From Pseudomonas sp. GCEP-101 (GTDB lineage Bacteria; Pseudomonadota; Gammaproteobacteria; Pseudomonadales; Pseudomonadaceae): a stretch of 64,000 nucleotides of DNA. Location of the stretch: the NCBI RefSeq assembly GCF_025133575.1, contig NZ_CP104011.1, positions 1,984,001 to 2,048,000 of the forward strand. The letters run 5' to 3'. The number at the start of each line of letters is the position of its first letter. Position 1 is the stretch's first letter. Under the pieces are notes generated by a model. The model searched no databases. It was given only the letters and a program-made list of their open reading frames with translations, and was not told the origin of the DNA. This document shows, piece after piece, positions 43,726 through 52,930 of the stretch. The position numbers and the translations under genes were made by a program.

Positions 43726-45291
43726 ATGTTGGACGCCACTCTTAAAACCCAGTTGAAGGCCTACCTGGAAAAGGTCCAGCAGCCGTTCGAGATCGTCGCG
43801 TCCCTCGATGACAGCGACAAATCCCGCGAGATGAGCGAGCTGCTGCACGAAATCGTCGGCCTGACCGACAAGATCACCCTGCGTGAAGATGGCAGCGATG
43901 CGCGCAAGCCGTCCTTCTCGCTGAACCGCCCGGGGGCGAACATCGGCCTGGCGTTTGCCGGCATCCCCATGGGCCACGAATTCACCTCCCTGGTGCTGGC
44001 GCTGCTGCAGGTCGGCGGCCACCCGTCCAAGCTCGACGCTGACGTCATCGAGCAGATCAAGGGCATCCAGGGCTCGTTCGAGTTCGAAACCTATTTCTCG
44101 CTGTCCTGCCAGAACTGCCCGGACGTGGTCCAGGCGCTGAACCTGATGGCCGTGCTCAATCCGAACATCCGCCACGTCGCCATCGACGGCGCGCTGTTCC
44201 AGGAAGAAGTCGAGCGTCGCCAGGTGATGGCGGTGCCGAGCATCTACCTCAACGGTGAAGTGTTCGGCCAGGGCCGCATGGGCGTGGAGGAAATCCTCGC
44301 CAAGATCGACACCGGCGCCGCTGCCCGCGAAGCCGAGAAGCTGTCGGCCAAGGAAGAGTTCGACGTACTGGTCGTCGGCGGTGGCCCGGCGGGTGCTGCT
44401 GCGGCCATCTACGCCGCTCGCAAGGGCATCCGTACCGGTGTGGCGGCCGAGCGCTTCGGCGGCCAGGTGCTGGACACCATGGCCATCGAGAACTTCATCT
44501 CGGTCACCGAGACCGAAGGCCCGAAACTGGCTCGCCAGCTGGAAGAGCACGTCAAGCACTACGACGTCGACATCATGAACCTGCAGCGCGCCAGCGCCCT
44601 GATTCCGGCGAAGACCGCCGGCGGCCTGCACGAAGTGCAGTTCGAGGGCGGCGGCAGCCTGAAGGCCAAGTCCGTGATCCTGGCGACCGGCGCCCGCTGG
44701 CGCGAAATGGGCGTCCCGGGCGAGAAGGAATACAAGGCCAAGGGCGTGTGCTTCTGCCCGCACTGCGACGGCCCGCTGTTCAAGGGCAAGCGCGTGGCGG
44801 TGATCGGCGGCGGCAACTCCGGCGTCGAGGCGGCCATCGACTTGGCCGGTATCGTCAGCCATGTGACCCTGCTGGAGTTCGACAGCAAGCTGCGCGCCGA
44901 CGCGGTGCTGCAACGCAAGCTGTTCAGCCTGCCGAACGTGGAAGTCATCACCAGCGCGCTGACCAGCGAAGTGAAAGGCGATGGCCAGAAGGTCACCGGC
45001 CTGGCCTACAAGGACCGCAACTCGGAAGAGTTCAAGTCCATCGACCTGGAAGGCATCTTCGTGCAGATCGGCCTGCTGCCCAACAGCGAATGGCTCAAGG
45101 GCACCATCGAGCTGACCTCGCGCGGCGAGATCATCGTCGACGCTCGCGGTGAAACCTCGCTGCCGGGCATCTTCGCCGCCGGTGACGTGACCACCGTGCC
45201 GTACAAGCAGATCGTGATCGCGGTCGGCGAAGGCGCCAAGGCGTCGCTCTCCGCCTTCGACCACCTGATCCGCTCCTCCGCGCCGGCCTGA
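43726..45291 (+). CDS. ahpF: Alkyl hydroperoxide reductase flavoprotein AhpF
   Basis: 521 residues. A tandem thioredoxin-fold N-terminal domain has redox pair [11 protein letters not shown] near residue 130. A thioredoxin-reductase-like domain follows, with FAD motif [19 protein letters not shown], active CPHCDGPLF pair, NADH motif [17 protein letters not shown] and [15 protein letters not shown]. It takes electrons from NADH to AhpC. GAGGATTTGAATC provides the ribosome site. Confidence 0.97.
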   Translation: MLDATLKTQLKAYLEKVQQPFEIVASLDDSDKSREMSELLHEIVGLTDKITLREDGSDARKPSFSLNRPGANIGLAFAGIPMGHEFTSLVLALLQVGGHPSKLDADVIEQIKGIQGSFEFETYFSLSCQNCPDVVQALNLMAVLNPNIRHVAIDGALFQEEVERRQVMAVPSIYLNGEVFGQGRMGVEEILAKIDTGAAAREAEKLSAKEEFDVLVVGGGPAGAAAAIYAARKGIRTGVAAERFGGQVLDTMAIENFISVTETEGPKLARQLEEHVKHYDVDIMNLQRASALIPAKTAGGLHEVQFEGGGSLKAKSVILATGARWREMGVPGEKEYKAKGVCFCPHCDGPLFKGKRVAVIGGGNSGVEAAIDLAGIVSHVTLLEFDSKLRADAVLQRKLFSLPNVEVITSALTSEVKGDGQKVTGLAYKDRNSEEFKSIDLEGIFVQIGLLPNSEWLKGTIELTSRGEIIVDARGETSLPGIFAAGDVTTVPYKQIVIAVGEGAKASLSAFDHLIRSSAPA

Positions 45292-45311
45292 TCGCTTCGC
45301 GCTAGAAACAG

Positions 45312-45345
45312 AAACGCCCGGTTCACGCGAGTGAACCGGGCGTTT
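45312..45345 (+). terminator. Rho-independent terminator of ahpF
   Basis: Perfect 15-bp stem aaacgcccggttcac / gtgaaccgggcgttt with loop gcga, then tcttttgg. It is 20 bases after the ahpF stop codon. Confidence 0.95.
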
Positions 45346-45362
45346 TCTTTTGGGGCAAAAGT

Positions 45363-45440
45363 GTTCGCGAGCAAGCTCGCTCCTACGAAGAGCCGGCGCT
45401 CGCAGTCCCTGTAGGAGCGGGCCATGCCCGCGACCGCGCG
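45363..45440. repeat. Two REP half-units after ahpF
   Basis: A right-facing half ttcgcgagcaagctcgctccta (45364-45385) and a left-facing taggagcgggccatgcccgcga (45412-45433), each from a different family. This is a hybrid or decayed pair. It lies between the convergent ahpF and cls genes. Confidence 0.7.
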
Positions 45441-45461
45441 CAGGTTGAATCCGCTGCCGGG

Positions 45462-46895
45462 TCAGAGAATCGGCGACACCAGCCGCGCCACCCGCATCCC
45501 CAGCTGCTGCAACCGGTGCACACGCTTGCGGTCGTCCAGGGTCATCTCCACCGACTGGGCGAAGTCCTCTTCCAGCATGGCTTCCACGTCGCGGGCGAAG
45601 CCTTCGTCGACGGTGATCACCATGATCTCGAAGTTCAGGCGGAACGAGCGATTGTCCAGGTTGGCGCTGCCCACGGCGGCGCTGTCGTGGTCGATCAGCA
45701 CCACCTTCTGGTGCAGGAACCCCGGCTGGTAGCGGAACACCCGCACGCCGGCGCGTACGGCCTCCAGCGCATAGAGGCTGGAGGCGGCGTAGACCGTCTT
45801 GTGGTCCGGCCGCGAGGGCAGCAGGATGCGCACGTCCACGCCACGCAGCACCGCCAGGCGCAGGGCGGCGGCGACGGCTTCGTCCGGGACGAAATACGGC
45901 GTGGTGATCCACACCCGCTCCACCGCCGCGTTGATCGACTCGACGAAGAACAGTGAGCAGGTTTCCTGGGTGTCCGCCGGGCCGCTGGCGACCACCTGGC
46001 AGAGCATGCCGGCGTCGTCGTAGCCATCGGGCAGGATCAGCGTCGGCAGCGTGTGGGTGGCCCAGAACCAGTCCTCGGCGAAGCACTCCTGCAGGCACGC
46101 CACGGCCGGGCCGTGCAATTCGATGTGGGTGTCGCGCCAGGGGGCCAGCGGTGGCTTCTCGCCCAGGTACTCGACACCGACGTTGTGCCCGCCGACGAAG
46201 CCCCGCACGCCGTCGACCACCACGATCTTGCGGTGGTTGCGGAAGTTCACCTGGAAGCGGTTGATCATCCCGCTGCCGGTGCTGAACGCATGCACCTGCA
46301 CGCCGCCCTGGCGCAGGCGCTCGACATAGCGGCGGGGCAAGGCGTGGCTGCCGATGCCGTCGTACAGCAGGAACACGTCCACGCCGTTGGCCGCGCGCTC
46401 CAGCAGCAGCTGCGCAAGACGCTGGCCGAGGGCGTCGTCACGGACGATGAAGAACTGCACCAGGATCACTTTGCGCGCGCGGGAGATCGCCTCGAACATC
46501 GCCTCGAAGGAGGCCTTGCCGTTCACCAGCAGGCGCACGTTGTTATTGGCCAGGGTCGGCATGCGCGCCAGCCCGACCATGGCCTTGAGCGACTTGTAGG
46601 CGTGGTACTGGCGCGCGGCGAGCGCCTCTTCCACCCAGGGGCGCCAGTCCAGTTCGGCGGCGGCCAGGTGCATTTCCTCGTTGGCCTGGCGCCGCGCGCC
46701 GATGTAGGCGTCGAAACGGCTGCGGCCGAAGACGAGGTAGGGCAGCAGGGTCAGCAGCGGCATGAACACCAGGGAGGTGGCCCAGGCGATGGCGCCTTGC
46801 GCGGTGCGCACGCTGAGGACGGCGTGCACCGCGGCGACGATGCCCAGGAGCTGGATGACCACCAGGAAGTGGGCGATGTAGGTGCTGTACTGCAT
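45462..46895 (-). CDS. cls: Cardiolipin synthase (phospholipase D family)
   Basis: 477 residues. Two N-terminal membrane helices (about residues 7-28 and 36-56) precede two HKD catalytic motifs: first [19 protein letters not shown] (HxK variant) near residue 220, second [24 protein letters not shown] near residue 400. It condenses two phosphatidylglycerol molecules into cardiolipin at the inner membrane. A membrane lipid role fits E. coli ClsA closely in size and layout. Confidence 0.93.
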   Translation of the reverse strand: MQYSTYIAHFLVVIQLLGIVAAVHAVLSVRTAQGAIAWATSLVFMPLLTLLPYLVFGRSRFDAYIGARRQANEEMHLAAAELDWRPWVEEALAARQYHAYKSLKAMVGLARMPTLANNNVRLLVNGKASFEAMFEAISRARKVILVQFFIVRDDALGQRLAQLLLERAANGVDVFLLYDGIGSHALPRRYVERLRQGGVQVHAFSTGSGMINRFQVNFRNHRKIVVVDGVRGFVGGHNVGVEYLGEKPPLAPWRDTHIELHGPAVACLQECFAEDWFWATHTLPTLILPDGYDDAGMLCQVVASGPADTQETCSLFFVESINAAVERVWITTPYFVPDEAVAAALRLAVLRGVDVRILLPSRPDHKTVYAASSLYALEAVRAGVRVFRYQPGFLHQKVVLIDHDSAAVGSANLDNRSFRLNFEIMVITVDEGFARDVEAMLEEDFAQSVEMTLDDRKRVHRLQQLGMRVARLVSPIL

Positions 46896-46937
46896 GGGCG
46901 CGCGATCGGGTCCTTGTGGTCGGCGGATGCTCTGAGC

Positions 46938-48335
46938 CTAGTTGGCTCCCGGCGGTTGCGGCCAGCGGCTGATGGGGCCGCGCCAGTGCTCGTAGGTCTT
47001 GCCCAGGCGCAGTACCTCGATGTCGGCGAAGCGCGGGCCGACGATCTGCAGACCGATGGGCATGCCGGCGCTGGTGAAGCCGCAGTTGATCGAGAGTGCC
47101 GGTTGCTCGGACATGTTCCACGGCACGGTAAAGCCGATGTGCTCGAAGGGCTGCGCCGGGTCGTTGGTCGGCGAGGCCCACTCGGCGGGGAAGGCGGCGA
47201 CCTGGTTGGTCGGCGAGAGCAGGAAGTCGATCTCGTGGAACTGCTCGGCCGCCCGCCGGCGCATGTCGAAGGTGCGGTTGTAGCCGCGCACCGCATCGGC
47301 ACCGCTGACCGAGGCACCGCCCTCGGCCCACTGGTAGATGTAGGGCAGCACCTTGGCCTGGCGCTCGCGCGGCAGGTGTTCCAGCTCGGCCCACAGGCGC
47401 GCCCGCCAGAACTTGTCGAGGCCGTCGAGCAGCTCGCGGTCGAGGATAGGCCGGACGTCGACGATCTCCGCGCCGGCCTGGGCGAAGCGCCGGGCAGCGG
47501 CCACGACGGCGGCGCGGACCTCCGCTTCCGGCTGCAGGCCGCAACCGGGGTCGAGTTGCAGGCCGATGCGCAGGCCCTGCACGTCCAGCGGCTCGATATG
47601 CCAGTCCAGGTTCGCCGGTGGCAGGGCGGTGGCGTCGCGCCAGTCCGGGCGGGCGAGGTGCTTCATCATCAGCGCCGCGTCGTCCAGGGTGCGGGTCATG
47701 GGGCCGGCGCAGCGGCCGGTGTAGTAAGGGTCGATGGGGATGCGCCCGAAGCTCGGCTTGAAGCCGACCAGGCCGCACCAGCCCGCCGGCAGGCGCACCG
47801 AGCCACCGATGTCGGTGCCGATGTGCAGCGGCCCGTAGCCAGCCGCGGCGGCCGAGGCAGCGCCGGCGCTGGAGCCGCCCGGGTTCATGCGCAGGTCCCA
47901 GGGGTTGCGCGCCAGTTCGTGGAAGCTGGAAAGCCCGGAGGAGAGCATGCCGAAGTCCGGCACGGTGGTCTTGCCCAGCAGGATCGCCCCGGCTTCGAAC
48001 ATTCGCGCCGCGGGCGGAGCGTCACCCGTGGATGGTTGCAGCAGGGTGGCGGCGCTGCCCTGGGGGATCGGGTCGCCGCGGGTAGCGATCAGTTCCTTGA
48101 TGGTGACCGGCACGCCATCCAGTTCGCCGCACGGCGCACAGCGGATCCAGCGCGCCTCGGAGCGCCGCGCCTGCTCCATGGCCCGCTGCGGATCGAAGGC
48201 GAAGAGCGCGCAAAGCTGCGGCTCCCAGCGGTCGATGTGAGCGACCAGGTGCTCCAGGTACTCGACGGGGGATAGCTGGTGCGAGCGGTACAGGGCCAGC
48301 AGTTCGACGGCGGACAGGTCGTGCAACGGTGGCAT
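46938..48335 (-). CDS. Amidase (amidase-signature family)
   Basis: 465 residues with a Ser-cisSer-Lys amidase signature: Lys in GVPVTIKELIATRG, then NPGGSSAGAASAAAAG, and GTDIGGSVRLPAGWCGLVGFKPSFGR. ATG at 48335 (MPPLHDLSAVELLALYR) is chosen over one 30 bases upstream. It resembles stand-alone amidases such as those acting on amino acid amides, not GatA, since no gatB/gatC are near. Substrate not known. Confidence 0.9.
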   Translation of the reverse strand: MPPLHDLSAVELLALYRSHQLSPVEYLEHLVAHIDRWEPQLCALFAFDPQRAMEQARRSEARWIRCAPCGELDGVPVTIKELIATRGDPIPQGSAATLLQPSTGDAPPAARMFEAGAILLGKTTVPDFGMLSSGLSSFHELARNPWDLRMNPGGSSAGAASAAAAGYGPLHIGTDIGGSVRLPAGWCGLVGFKPSFGRIPIDPYYTGRCAGPMTRTLDDAALMMKHLARPDWRDATALPPANLDWHIEPLDVQGLRIGLQLDPGCGLQPEAEVRAAVVAAARRFAQAGAEIVDVRPILDRELLDGLDKFWRARLWAELEHLPRERQAKVLPYIYQWAEGGASVSGADAVRGYNRTFDMRRRAAEQFHEIDFLLSPTNQVAAFPAEWASPTNDPAQPFEHIGFTVPWNMSEQPALSINCGFTSAGMPIGLQIVGPRFADIEVLRLGKTYEHWRGPISRWPQPPGAN

Positions 48336-48429
48336 GGCGGTCTCCGGCGTGGGGCTATGCCACACCCTAGCCGAATCCGCGCCAGGAGGGGATAGGCGCG
48401 GTGGTCACACCGCGCGATCGAGGCTGGCC

Positions 48430-49011
48430 TCAGGCGCGCTGGCGCGATTGCTGGTCGATCAGGTACTGCAGGCGATACAGATGACGGTAGCCCGATTCCC
48501 AGGCGCCGTGGCCGGATTTCACGTTGATGTGCCCGGCGGAGGGCAGGATCACCGTTTCGGCACCCCAGGCGCGGCCGAGCACCAGCGCGCGCTGCGGGCT
48601 GCAGGCGGCGTCGTTGTCCGAGCCCACCAGCACGGCGGGGAAGGGCAGCGTCTGGGCGGCGATGGGGGCGAAGTTGCGTAGCGCCTCGTGGCAGGTTTCC
48701 CGCTCTACGTCGGCCGGCGCCACCAGCAGGGCGCCGGCGACCTGGGCGAGGGCGCGGCGGTCCGCGCGGGCGGCCCAGGAGGCGACGGTCACACAGCCCA
48801 GGCTATGGGCGATCAGCATCACACTGCCGGGCTCGCGGCGGATCTCGCGGTCCAGTTCGGCGACCCAGTCGTTGTGCTGCGGGGTGATCCAGTCCTGCTG
48901 CTGCACCCGCCCGGCGTTCGGCAGGGCGCGTTGCCAGTGGCTCTGCCAGTGGGCGTCGTCGGAGCCGTGCCAGCCCGGCACGATCAGATAGCGGATGCGT
49001 TCGTTGCGCAT
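48430..49011 (-). CDS. RBBP9/YdeN family alpha/beta hydrolase
   Basis: 193 residues. The family start is RYLIVPGWHGSDDAHWQSHWQ; the nucleophile Ser is in LIAHSLGCVTVASWAA, Asp in LVGSDNDAACSP and His in LPSAGHINVKSGHG. This is a small serine hydrolase; the human homologue is RBBP9. ATG at 49011 is preferred over one at 49044 because it begins the family sequence, behind GAGAGG. Substrate not known. An AT-rich inverted repeat upstream hints at regulation. Confidence 0.88.
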   Translation of the reverse strand: MRNERIRYLIVPGWHGSDDAHWQSHWQRALPNAGRVQQQDWITPQHNDWVAELDREIRREPGSVMLIAHSLGCVTVASWAARADRRALAQVAGALLVAPADVERETCHEALRNFAPIAAQTLPFPAVLVGSDNDAACSPQRALVLGRAWGAETVILPSAGHINVKSGHGAWESGYRHLYRLQYLIDQQSRQRA

Positions 49012-49074
49012 GGAGCGGCCCTCTCGAATCGTCATGGAAGACATTCTAGGGAGGGTTTTAATATACGTTAAGGA

Positions 49075-49094
49075 ATAAGAAATTCTTTGCTTAT
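49075..49094. promoter_or_regulatory. AT-rich inverted repeat upstream of the RBBP9-type gene
   Basis: ataag (49075-49079) / cttat (49090-49094) around aaattctttg, with aatatacg nearby, in an AT-rich stretch that contrasts with the GC-rich genes on both sides. It is a candidate operator or promoter for the leftward hydrolase gene. Confidence 0.35.
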
Positions 49095-49128
49095 GCGATA
49101 TTTAGACTAAGCAAACGGCTATAAGGGG

Positions 49129-49782
49129 CTATTCCTGTGCCCGGCGCAGCGGGCAGCAGCGCGCCAGGATGCCCTCCAGGTTGAGGTCGGGCATGGCGTA
49201 GTCGCGCAGGGCCTTGGCGGTCTGCTCGACGTAGTCGCGGGTGGTGCCGAAGTGCCCCTGGGCGCTGTCGAGCACGTGCTGGACGATGCTGTCGGGCAGG
49301 GAGCCGGCGTAGCTGGGCAGGTGGCGTTCGAGGACAAAGCCCAGGGCGCGCACGCGGGTGCCGTCGTCGAGGCGGCAATTCAGCCATTCCGGGCGGTAGG
49401 AGGCGTAGGGCATCTCCCGTTCCCAGAGGGCATAGAGGTTGGCGTCGAGGTTGTCCTCGGGCAGGCGGAAGGCGAAGCCCGCGCAGGAGCCGCCGCGGTC
49501 GAGCCCGAGCACCAGGCCTGGCGCTTCCGGAGTGCCACGGTGGGTCAGGGACCACAGGTAGAGCCCGCGGTGGTAGCCGTGCACCCGCGCGCGGCGCGCC
49601 TCGGCCACCGGGAATTCCGGGCGCCAGATCAGCGAGCCGTAGGCGAACAGCCACACCGGGCCGGCGCCGTGTTCGCTCATGGTGATGTCGAGCGAGGCGC
49701 GCAGCTGTGCGGGTGTGAAACGTTCCGGCACCCCCAGTGTCGGCGGATAGAACGGGCCTTGCGAAGTGGGAGACGATGTCAC
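49129..49782 (-). CDS. chaC: ChaC-type gamma-glutamylcyclotransferase
   Basis: 217 residues. The family motif is VWLFAYGSLIWRPEF, followed by VHGYHRGLYLWSLTHRGT and a Glu in WEREMPYASYRPEW that is expected to be catalytic. These enzymes cleave glutathione to 5-oxoproline and Cys-Gly in the cytosol. A GTG at 49782 is used because GAGGGG stands six bases before it; the ATG at 49812 lacks such a site. Confidence 0.88.
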   Translation of the reverse strand: MTSSPTSQGPFYPPTLGVPERFTPAQLRASLDITMSEHGAGPVWLFAYGSLIWRPEFPVAEARRARVHGYHRGLYLWSLTHRGTPEAPGLVLGLDRGGSCAGFAFRLPEDNLDANLYALWEREMPYASYRPEWLNCRLDDGTRVRALGFVLERHLPSYAGSLPDSIVQHVLDSAQGHFGTTRDYVEQTAKALRDYAMPDLNLEGILARCCPLRRAQE

Positions 49783-49929
49783 GCGATACCCCTCAGGTCT
49801 CCAGACTGTCATCAACTTAGTGGAACTGCGGCGGCCACGGAAGGGCCTGAAAGGCATAGGTTTATTGCCAGAGCGGGGAGGGCGACGAACGGCGGGTGAT
49901 TTGCCAGGCGCAGCGGCCGCTGGCGCTCT

Positions 49930-50155
49930 CGTAGGCGCATAACGCGCCAGCGTTATCCGCCGCGGGGCATGCGGCGGATAACCCGTTCCGGGTTATGCGC
50001 CCTACGGTTCTGCGCTGCGATTCGCCCTCTCCCTGAAGGGAGAGGGAGGGCCGTCGTACATGGCTTCATGTAGGAGCGGACTCCGTCCGCGATCAATTGC
50101 CGGCGGCTCGGAGCCGGCCGGTTGCACATCACGGACGGAGTCCGCTCCTACGCGA
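49930..50155. repeat. Stacked repeats between chaC and exbD
   Basis: 49930-50007: cgtaggcgcataacgcgcc...cgttatccgc, then its inverse gcggataacccg...ttatgcgccctacg, a paired unit related to 17993-18027. 50024-50050: ctctccctgaagggagaggg. 50070-50153: taggagcggactccgtccgcgat and its inverse acggagtccgctcctacg. No gene is present in 49858-50184. Confidence 0.8.
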
Positions 50156-50189
50156 TCCACAGCCGTGGCGCGGAATCGGCGAATAAAAA

Positions 50190-50230
50190 AAGGCCGCTCA
50201 CCCCTGCCTGAGTATTGGGAGAGCGGCCTT
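50190..50230 (-). terminator. Terminator of tonB-exbB-exbD
   Basis: aaggccgctc (50190-50199) pairs with gagcggcctt (50221-50230) across a 21-base loop. On the minus strand it ends in a TTTTTT run. It lies 66 bases beyond exbD. Confidence 0.85.
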
Positions 50231-50295
50231 GAAGCTCGGTATGTGGTGGAGGTCCTGTTCTACACCCGCTCTGTGTCAGGTGTCTTACAGGGGCC

Positions 50296-50697
50296 TCAGC
50301 GCGCGGTGATCACCGCCAGCTTGGTAATGCCCGCCTTCTCGATGTAGGCCATGGCCTTGGCCACCTGGCCGTAGTTCACCCCGTCGTCGGCCTGCAGCTG
50401 CACGCGCAGCTGGGCGTCCTTGGCCTTGGCCGCCTCCAGGTTGCCCTGCAGCAGCTCGGGCTGGATCTCGTCCTTGTTGATGAACCACTTGCCGGCGCCG
50501 TCGATGCTCACCACCAGCGGGTCCTTCTGCTCCGGCGGCGCGACTGCCTCGGTCTTGGGCAGGTTGATCGGGATGGCGTTGGTCAGCAGCGGCGCGGTGA
50601 CGATGAACACCACCAGCAGCACCAGCATCACGTCCACCAGCGGGGTGACGTTGATCTCGGAGAGAACCTCGTCGCTGTCCTGGGTCGAGAAGGCCAT
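50296..50697 (-). CDS. exbD: ExbD, proton-channel subunit of the TonB complex
   Basis: 133 residues. A single membrane helix holds the proton-conducting Asp25 (TPLVDVMLVLLVVFIVTAPLL region); the rest is periplasmic. It starts one base after the exbB stop codon. With ExbB it energises TonB. This is the third gene of the tonB2 type set recalled as PA0197-0199 in P. aeruginosa. Confidence 0.95.
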   Translation of the reverse strand: MAFSTQDSDEVLSEINVTPLVDVMLVLLVVFIVTAPLLTNAIPINLPKTEAVAPPEQKDPLVVSIDGAGKWFINKDEIQPELLQGNLEAAKAKDAQLRVQLQADDGVNYGQVAKAMAYIEKAGITKLAVITAR

Positions 50698-50698
50698 G

Positions 50699-51415
50699 TC
50701 AGCTCGCCTCCTTCACGCTGGCGCCGGTAGCCGGTTTGCGGGCGGCGGTGGGCAGGGTGACGACGCGGAAGGCGCTCTTCTGCGCGAGGCTGTAGAAGTC
50801 GTGGGCGAAGTCGTCGAGGTCGGCCGCGGTGAGCTTCAGGCGGCGGAGGAAGTAGTTGTAGACCAGCACCGCCGGGACGGCGACGGCGATACCCACGCCG
50901 GTGGCGATCAGCGCGCTGCCGATGGGACCGGCGACGGTTTCCAGGCTCGCCGAGCCGGCGGCGCTGATGCCCTTGAGCGCTTCCATGATGCCCCACACGG
51001 TGCCGAACAGGCCGATGAAGGGCGAGGTGGAGCCGATCGAGGCGAGCACTGCCAGGCCCGATTCCAGGGAACGACGCTCACGCTGGATCTGCTGGCGCAG
51101 GGCACGTTCGAGGCGGTCCTGGTGATTGATCGATTGGGCGAGGTCCGGCTGGCCGTTGTCCTGCACCTGGATGGCGGCGAAGCCAGCCTGGGCCACGCGG
51201 GCACCGGCGCCGGGCTTGCCGGCGGCCTGGTCACCGGCCGATTCGAGGCTGGTGGCGCTCCAGAACTGCTTCTGGAACCGCTTGTCCTGGGATTTCTGGC
51301 GGGTGAACTGAACGCCTTTCACCAGGGCCAGGGCCCAGGTGACGACGGAGAAGCCGACCAGCAGCCAGATGACTGCGCCTTCGACGGATTCCAGGGGGTT
51401 AAGGGGCAGACTCAT
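50699..51415 (-). CDS. exbB: ExbB, proton-channel subunit of the TonB complex
   Basis: 238 residues with three membrane helices: about 15-35 (VIWLLVGFSVVTWALALVKG), 125-150 and 165-190. The family block GSTSPFIGLFGTVWGIMEALKGI and GIAVAVPAVLVYNYFLRR are visible. It stands between tonB and exbD on the minus strand. Confidence 0.95.
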   Translation of the reverse strand: MSLPLNPLESVEGAVIWLLVGFSVVTWALALVKGVQFTRQKSQDKRFQKQFWSATSLESAGDQAAGKPGAGARVAQAGFAAIQVQDNGQPDLAQSINHQDRLERALRQQIQRERRSLESGLAVLASIGSTSPFIGLFGTVWGIMEALKGISAAGSASLETVAGPIGSALIATGVGIAVAVPAVLVYNYFLRRLKLTAADLDDFAHDFYSLAQKSAFRVVTLPTAARKPATGASVKEAS

Positions 51416-51464
51416 GGGTGTTCTCCTTCCGCGATTCTCGTGCGGCTGATCTGGGCAAGTTGAA

Positions 51465-52280
51465 TCAATGCAATTTGAAATCGATGGGTACGCTGACCCA
51501 GCCGTCCTGGGCCACGTCGCCGCGCTTGGCGGGGACGAAGCTCCAGCGTTTCACCGCGCGCACCGCGGCATCGTCCAGGGCGTCGCGACCGCTGCTCTTC
51601 TGCACCTGGATCTCGCTCGGGCTACCGCTGGCGAGCACATGCACCCGAAGCAGCACGGTGCCTTCCCAACCGCGGCGCTGGGCCAGCGGCGGGTATTCCG
51701 GCGCCGGGTTCTTCAGGTACCCGGCGCTGGCCGAGGGCGGCGTCAGCGGTGCCGGGGCCGGTGCCGCCGGGGCGGGCGGAGCCGGTGGCGGCGGCGGGGT
51801 TTCGGCCTTGGGCGGCGTGGGTTGCTCGACCGGCTTGGGCACGGGTTTGGGCTTGGCCACCGGTTTGGGCTTGGGTTTGGGAATCGGTTTGGGCGGCGGC
51901 GGTTTCACCGCGTTCTCGTCCACCACGGGGGGCGGCGGTTCCTGTACCACCGGCTGGGGAATCGGTTCGGGCGGCGGCGGCTCGACGACCGGCGGTGTCG
52001 GCGCGGTGAATTCGATGGTCATCGGCGGCACCTGCGGCGGCACTTCGGGCAGCTTCGGCGTGGGCTGCTGGCTCAGCCAGTAGACCACCGCGCCATGCAG
52101 CGTCAGGGCGAACAGGCCGAGCAGGACGGCTTCGCGGCGGCTCAGCGCGCGGCTTTTCGCCGGCACATGGCGGCCCAGCTCCAGCGCGTGGCGCAGCGGG
52201 CGGCCGAGATCGACCAGGTCGCCGCCGGGCACGTGGCGCAGGAAGGCATCCGGCGCGAGGGCATGCTGGGGTTGAGCCAT
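51465..52280 (-). CDS. tonB: TonB energy transducer
   Basis: 271 residues. An N-terminal cytoplasmic part of about 55 residues precedes the membrane anchor (EAVLLGLFALTLHGAVVYWLS), a long Pro/Lys and Pro/Glu spacer, and a C-terminal TonB domain (AGYLKNPAPEYPPLAQRRGWEGTVLLRVHVLASG, ending VPIDFKLH). ATG at 52280 (MAQPQHALAPD) is preferred to one 57 bases upstream. The extended N-terminus before the membrane helix is a feature of Pseudomonas TonB proteins. It heads exbB and exbD. Confidence 0.94.
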   Translation of the reverse strand: MAQPQHALAPDAFLRHVPGGDLVDLGRPLRHALELGRHVPAKSRALSRREAVLLGLFALTLHGAVVYWLSQQPTPKLPEVPPQVPPMTIEFTAPTPPVVEPPPPEPIPQPVVQEPPPPVVDENAVKPPPPKPIPKPKPKPVAKPKPVPKPVEQPTPPKAETPPPPPAPPAPAAPAPAPLTPPSASAGYLKNPAPEYPPLAQRRGWEGTVLLRVHVLASGSPSEIQVQKSSGRDALDDAAVRAVKRWSFVPAKRGDVAQDGWVSVPIDFKLH

Positions 52281-52584
52281 GAACGATCTCCTTGCAGGTC
52301 TGCGCGGCTCTAAGTCGCGCTTGAAACGGACCTGCATGATTGGCGGAGCGCCTTAGCTCTTGAAGTGATTGTTTCTCTTATTTAAATAACTTTCGGTACT
52401 ATAGGTTTTTCCCGGATCGCTGCAGGCCGCGGCAGCCGTGGCTTTGCGAGAATCAGCAAAAAAGCGATGCCTTTGCCGCATGGAAAATATGCAAGGAAGG
52501 TTGGCGAAAATTTGCTCAAAGCGGTGGGGTGTTGCGCGTCAAGGTAGGAGCAACGGGGTCTTTCTCTAAAAGTCCGTGCCGAGA
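52281..52584. promoter_or_regulatory. tonB upstream region with AT-rich palindrome
   Basis: A perfect 12-base palindrome ttatttaaataa (52378-52389) stands about 100 bases before the tonB start in an AT-rich stretch. It may be an iron- or stress-responsive operator; it matches the Fur consensus only in part. The rest of the stretch up to 52584 shows nothing further. Confidence 0.4.
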
Positions 52585-52733
52585 TATTCCCTCTCCCTAA
52601 CCCTGGCTACGCGCCCCGCTCCGAAGGGAGAGGGGACCGTTCGGTGCAGAGTGAAACCACTGCATCAGCCGGCACGGACAGCTCTCTCCCTTCGGAGCAG
52701 GGTGCACAGCCAGGGGGAGAGGGCAGGCCCCGC
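52585..52733. repeat. Bipartite ctctccct repeat element
   Basis: ccctctccctaaccctggctacgcgccccgctccgaagggagaggggaccgttcgg (split), a spacer with tgcatcagccggcac, then ctctcccttcggag ... gggggagaggg. The internal wording (gaccgttcgg...cagccggcac) is shared with 62981-63030 and, less exactly, 59205-59260, so these are copies of one element, not chance palindromes. Confidence 0.8.
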
Positions 52734-52740
52734 CGCGATA

Positions 52741-52820
52741 GTAGGAGCGAGCTTGCTCGCGAACAGTGTTTGCCGGCAGCGCCGGAGTTGGACGGGTTCG
52801 CGAGCAAGCTCGCTCCTACG
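52741..52820. repeat. Paired REP, taggagcgagcttgctcgcga family
   Basis: gtaggagcgagcttgctcgcga and inverse tcgcgagcaagctcgctcctac enclose about 36 bases. It lies between metQ and tonB, next to the bipartite element at 52585. Confidence 0.9.
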
Positions 52821-52879
52821 AAAAGCCCCTGGTCCACACTCCGGAGCCCACGAGCCGGAAAGCGGAACGCCAGAAACGA

Positions 52880-52907
52880 AAAAGCCCGGTCATTCGACCG
52901 GGCTTTT
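52880..52907 (-). terminator. Terminator of metNIQ
   Basis: aaaagcccggt / accgggctttt with loop cattcg, a perfect 11-bp stem with T/A runs on both sides. It is 24 bases beyond the metQ stop codon. Confidence 0.95.
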
Positions 52908-52930
52908 CATCAGCGTCAGCGATGCGGCGA

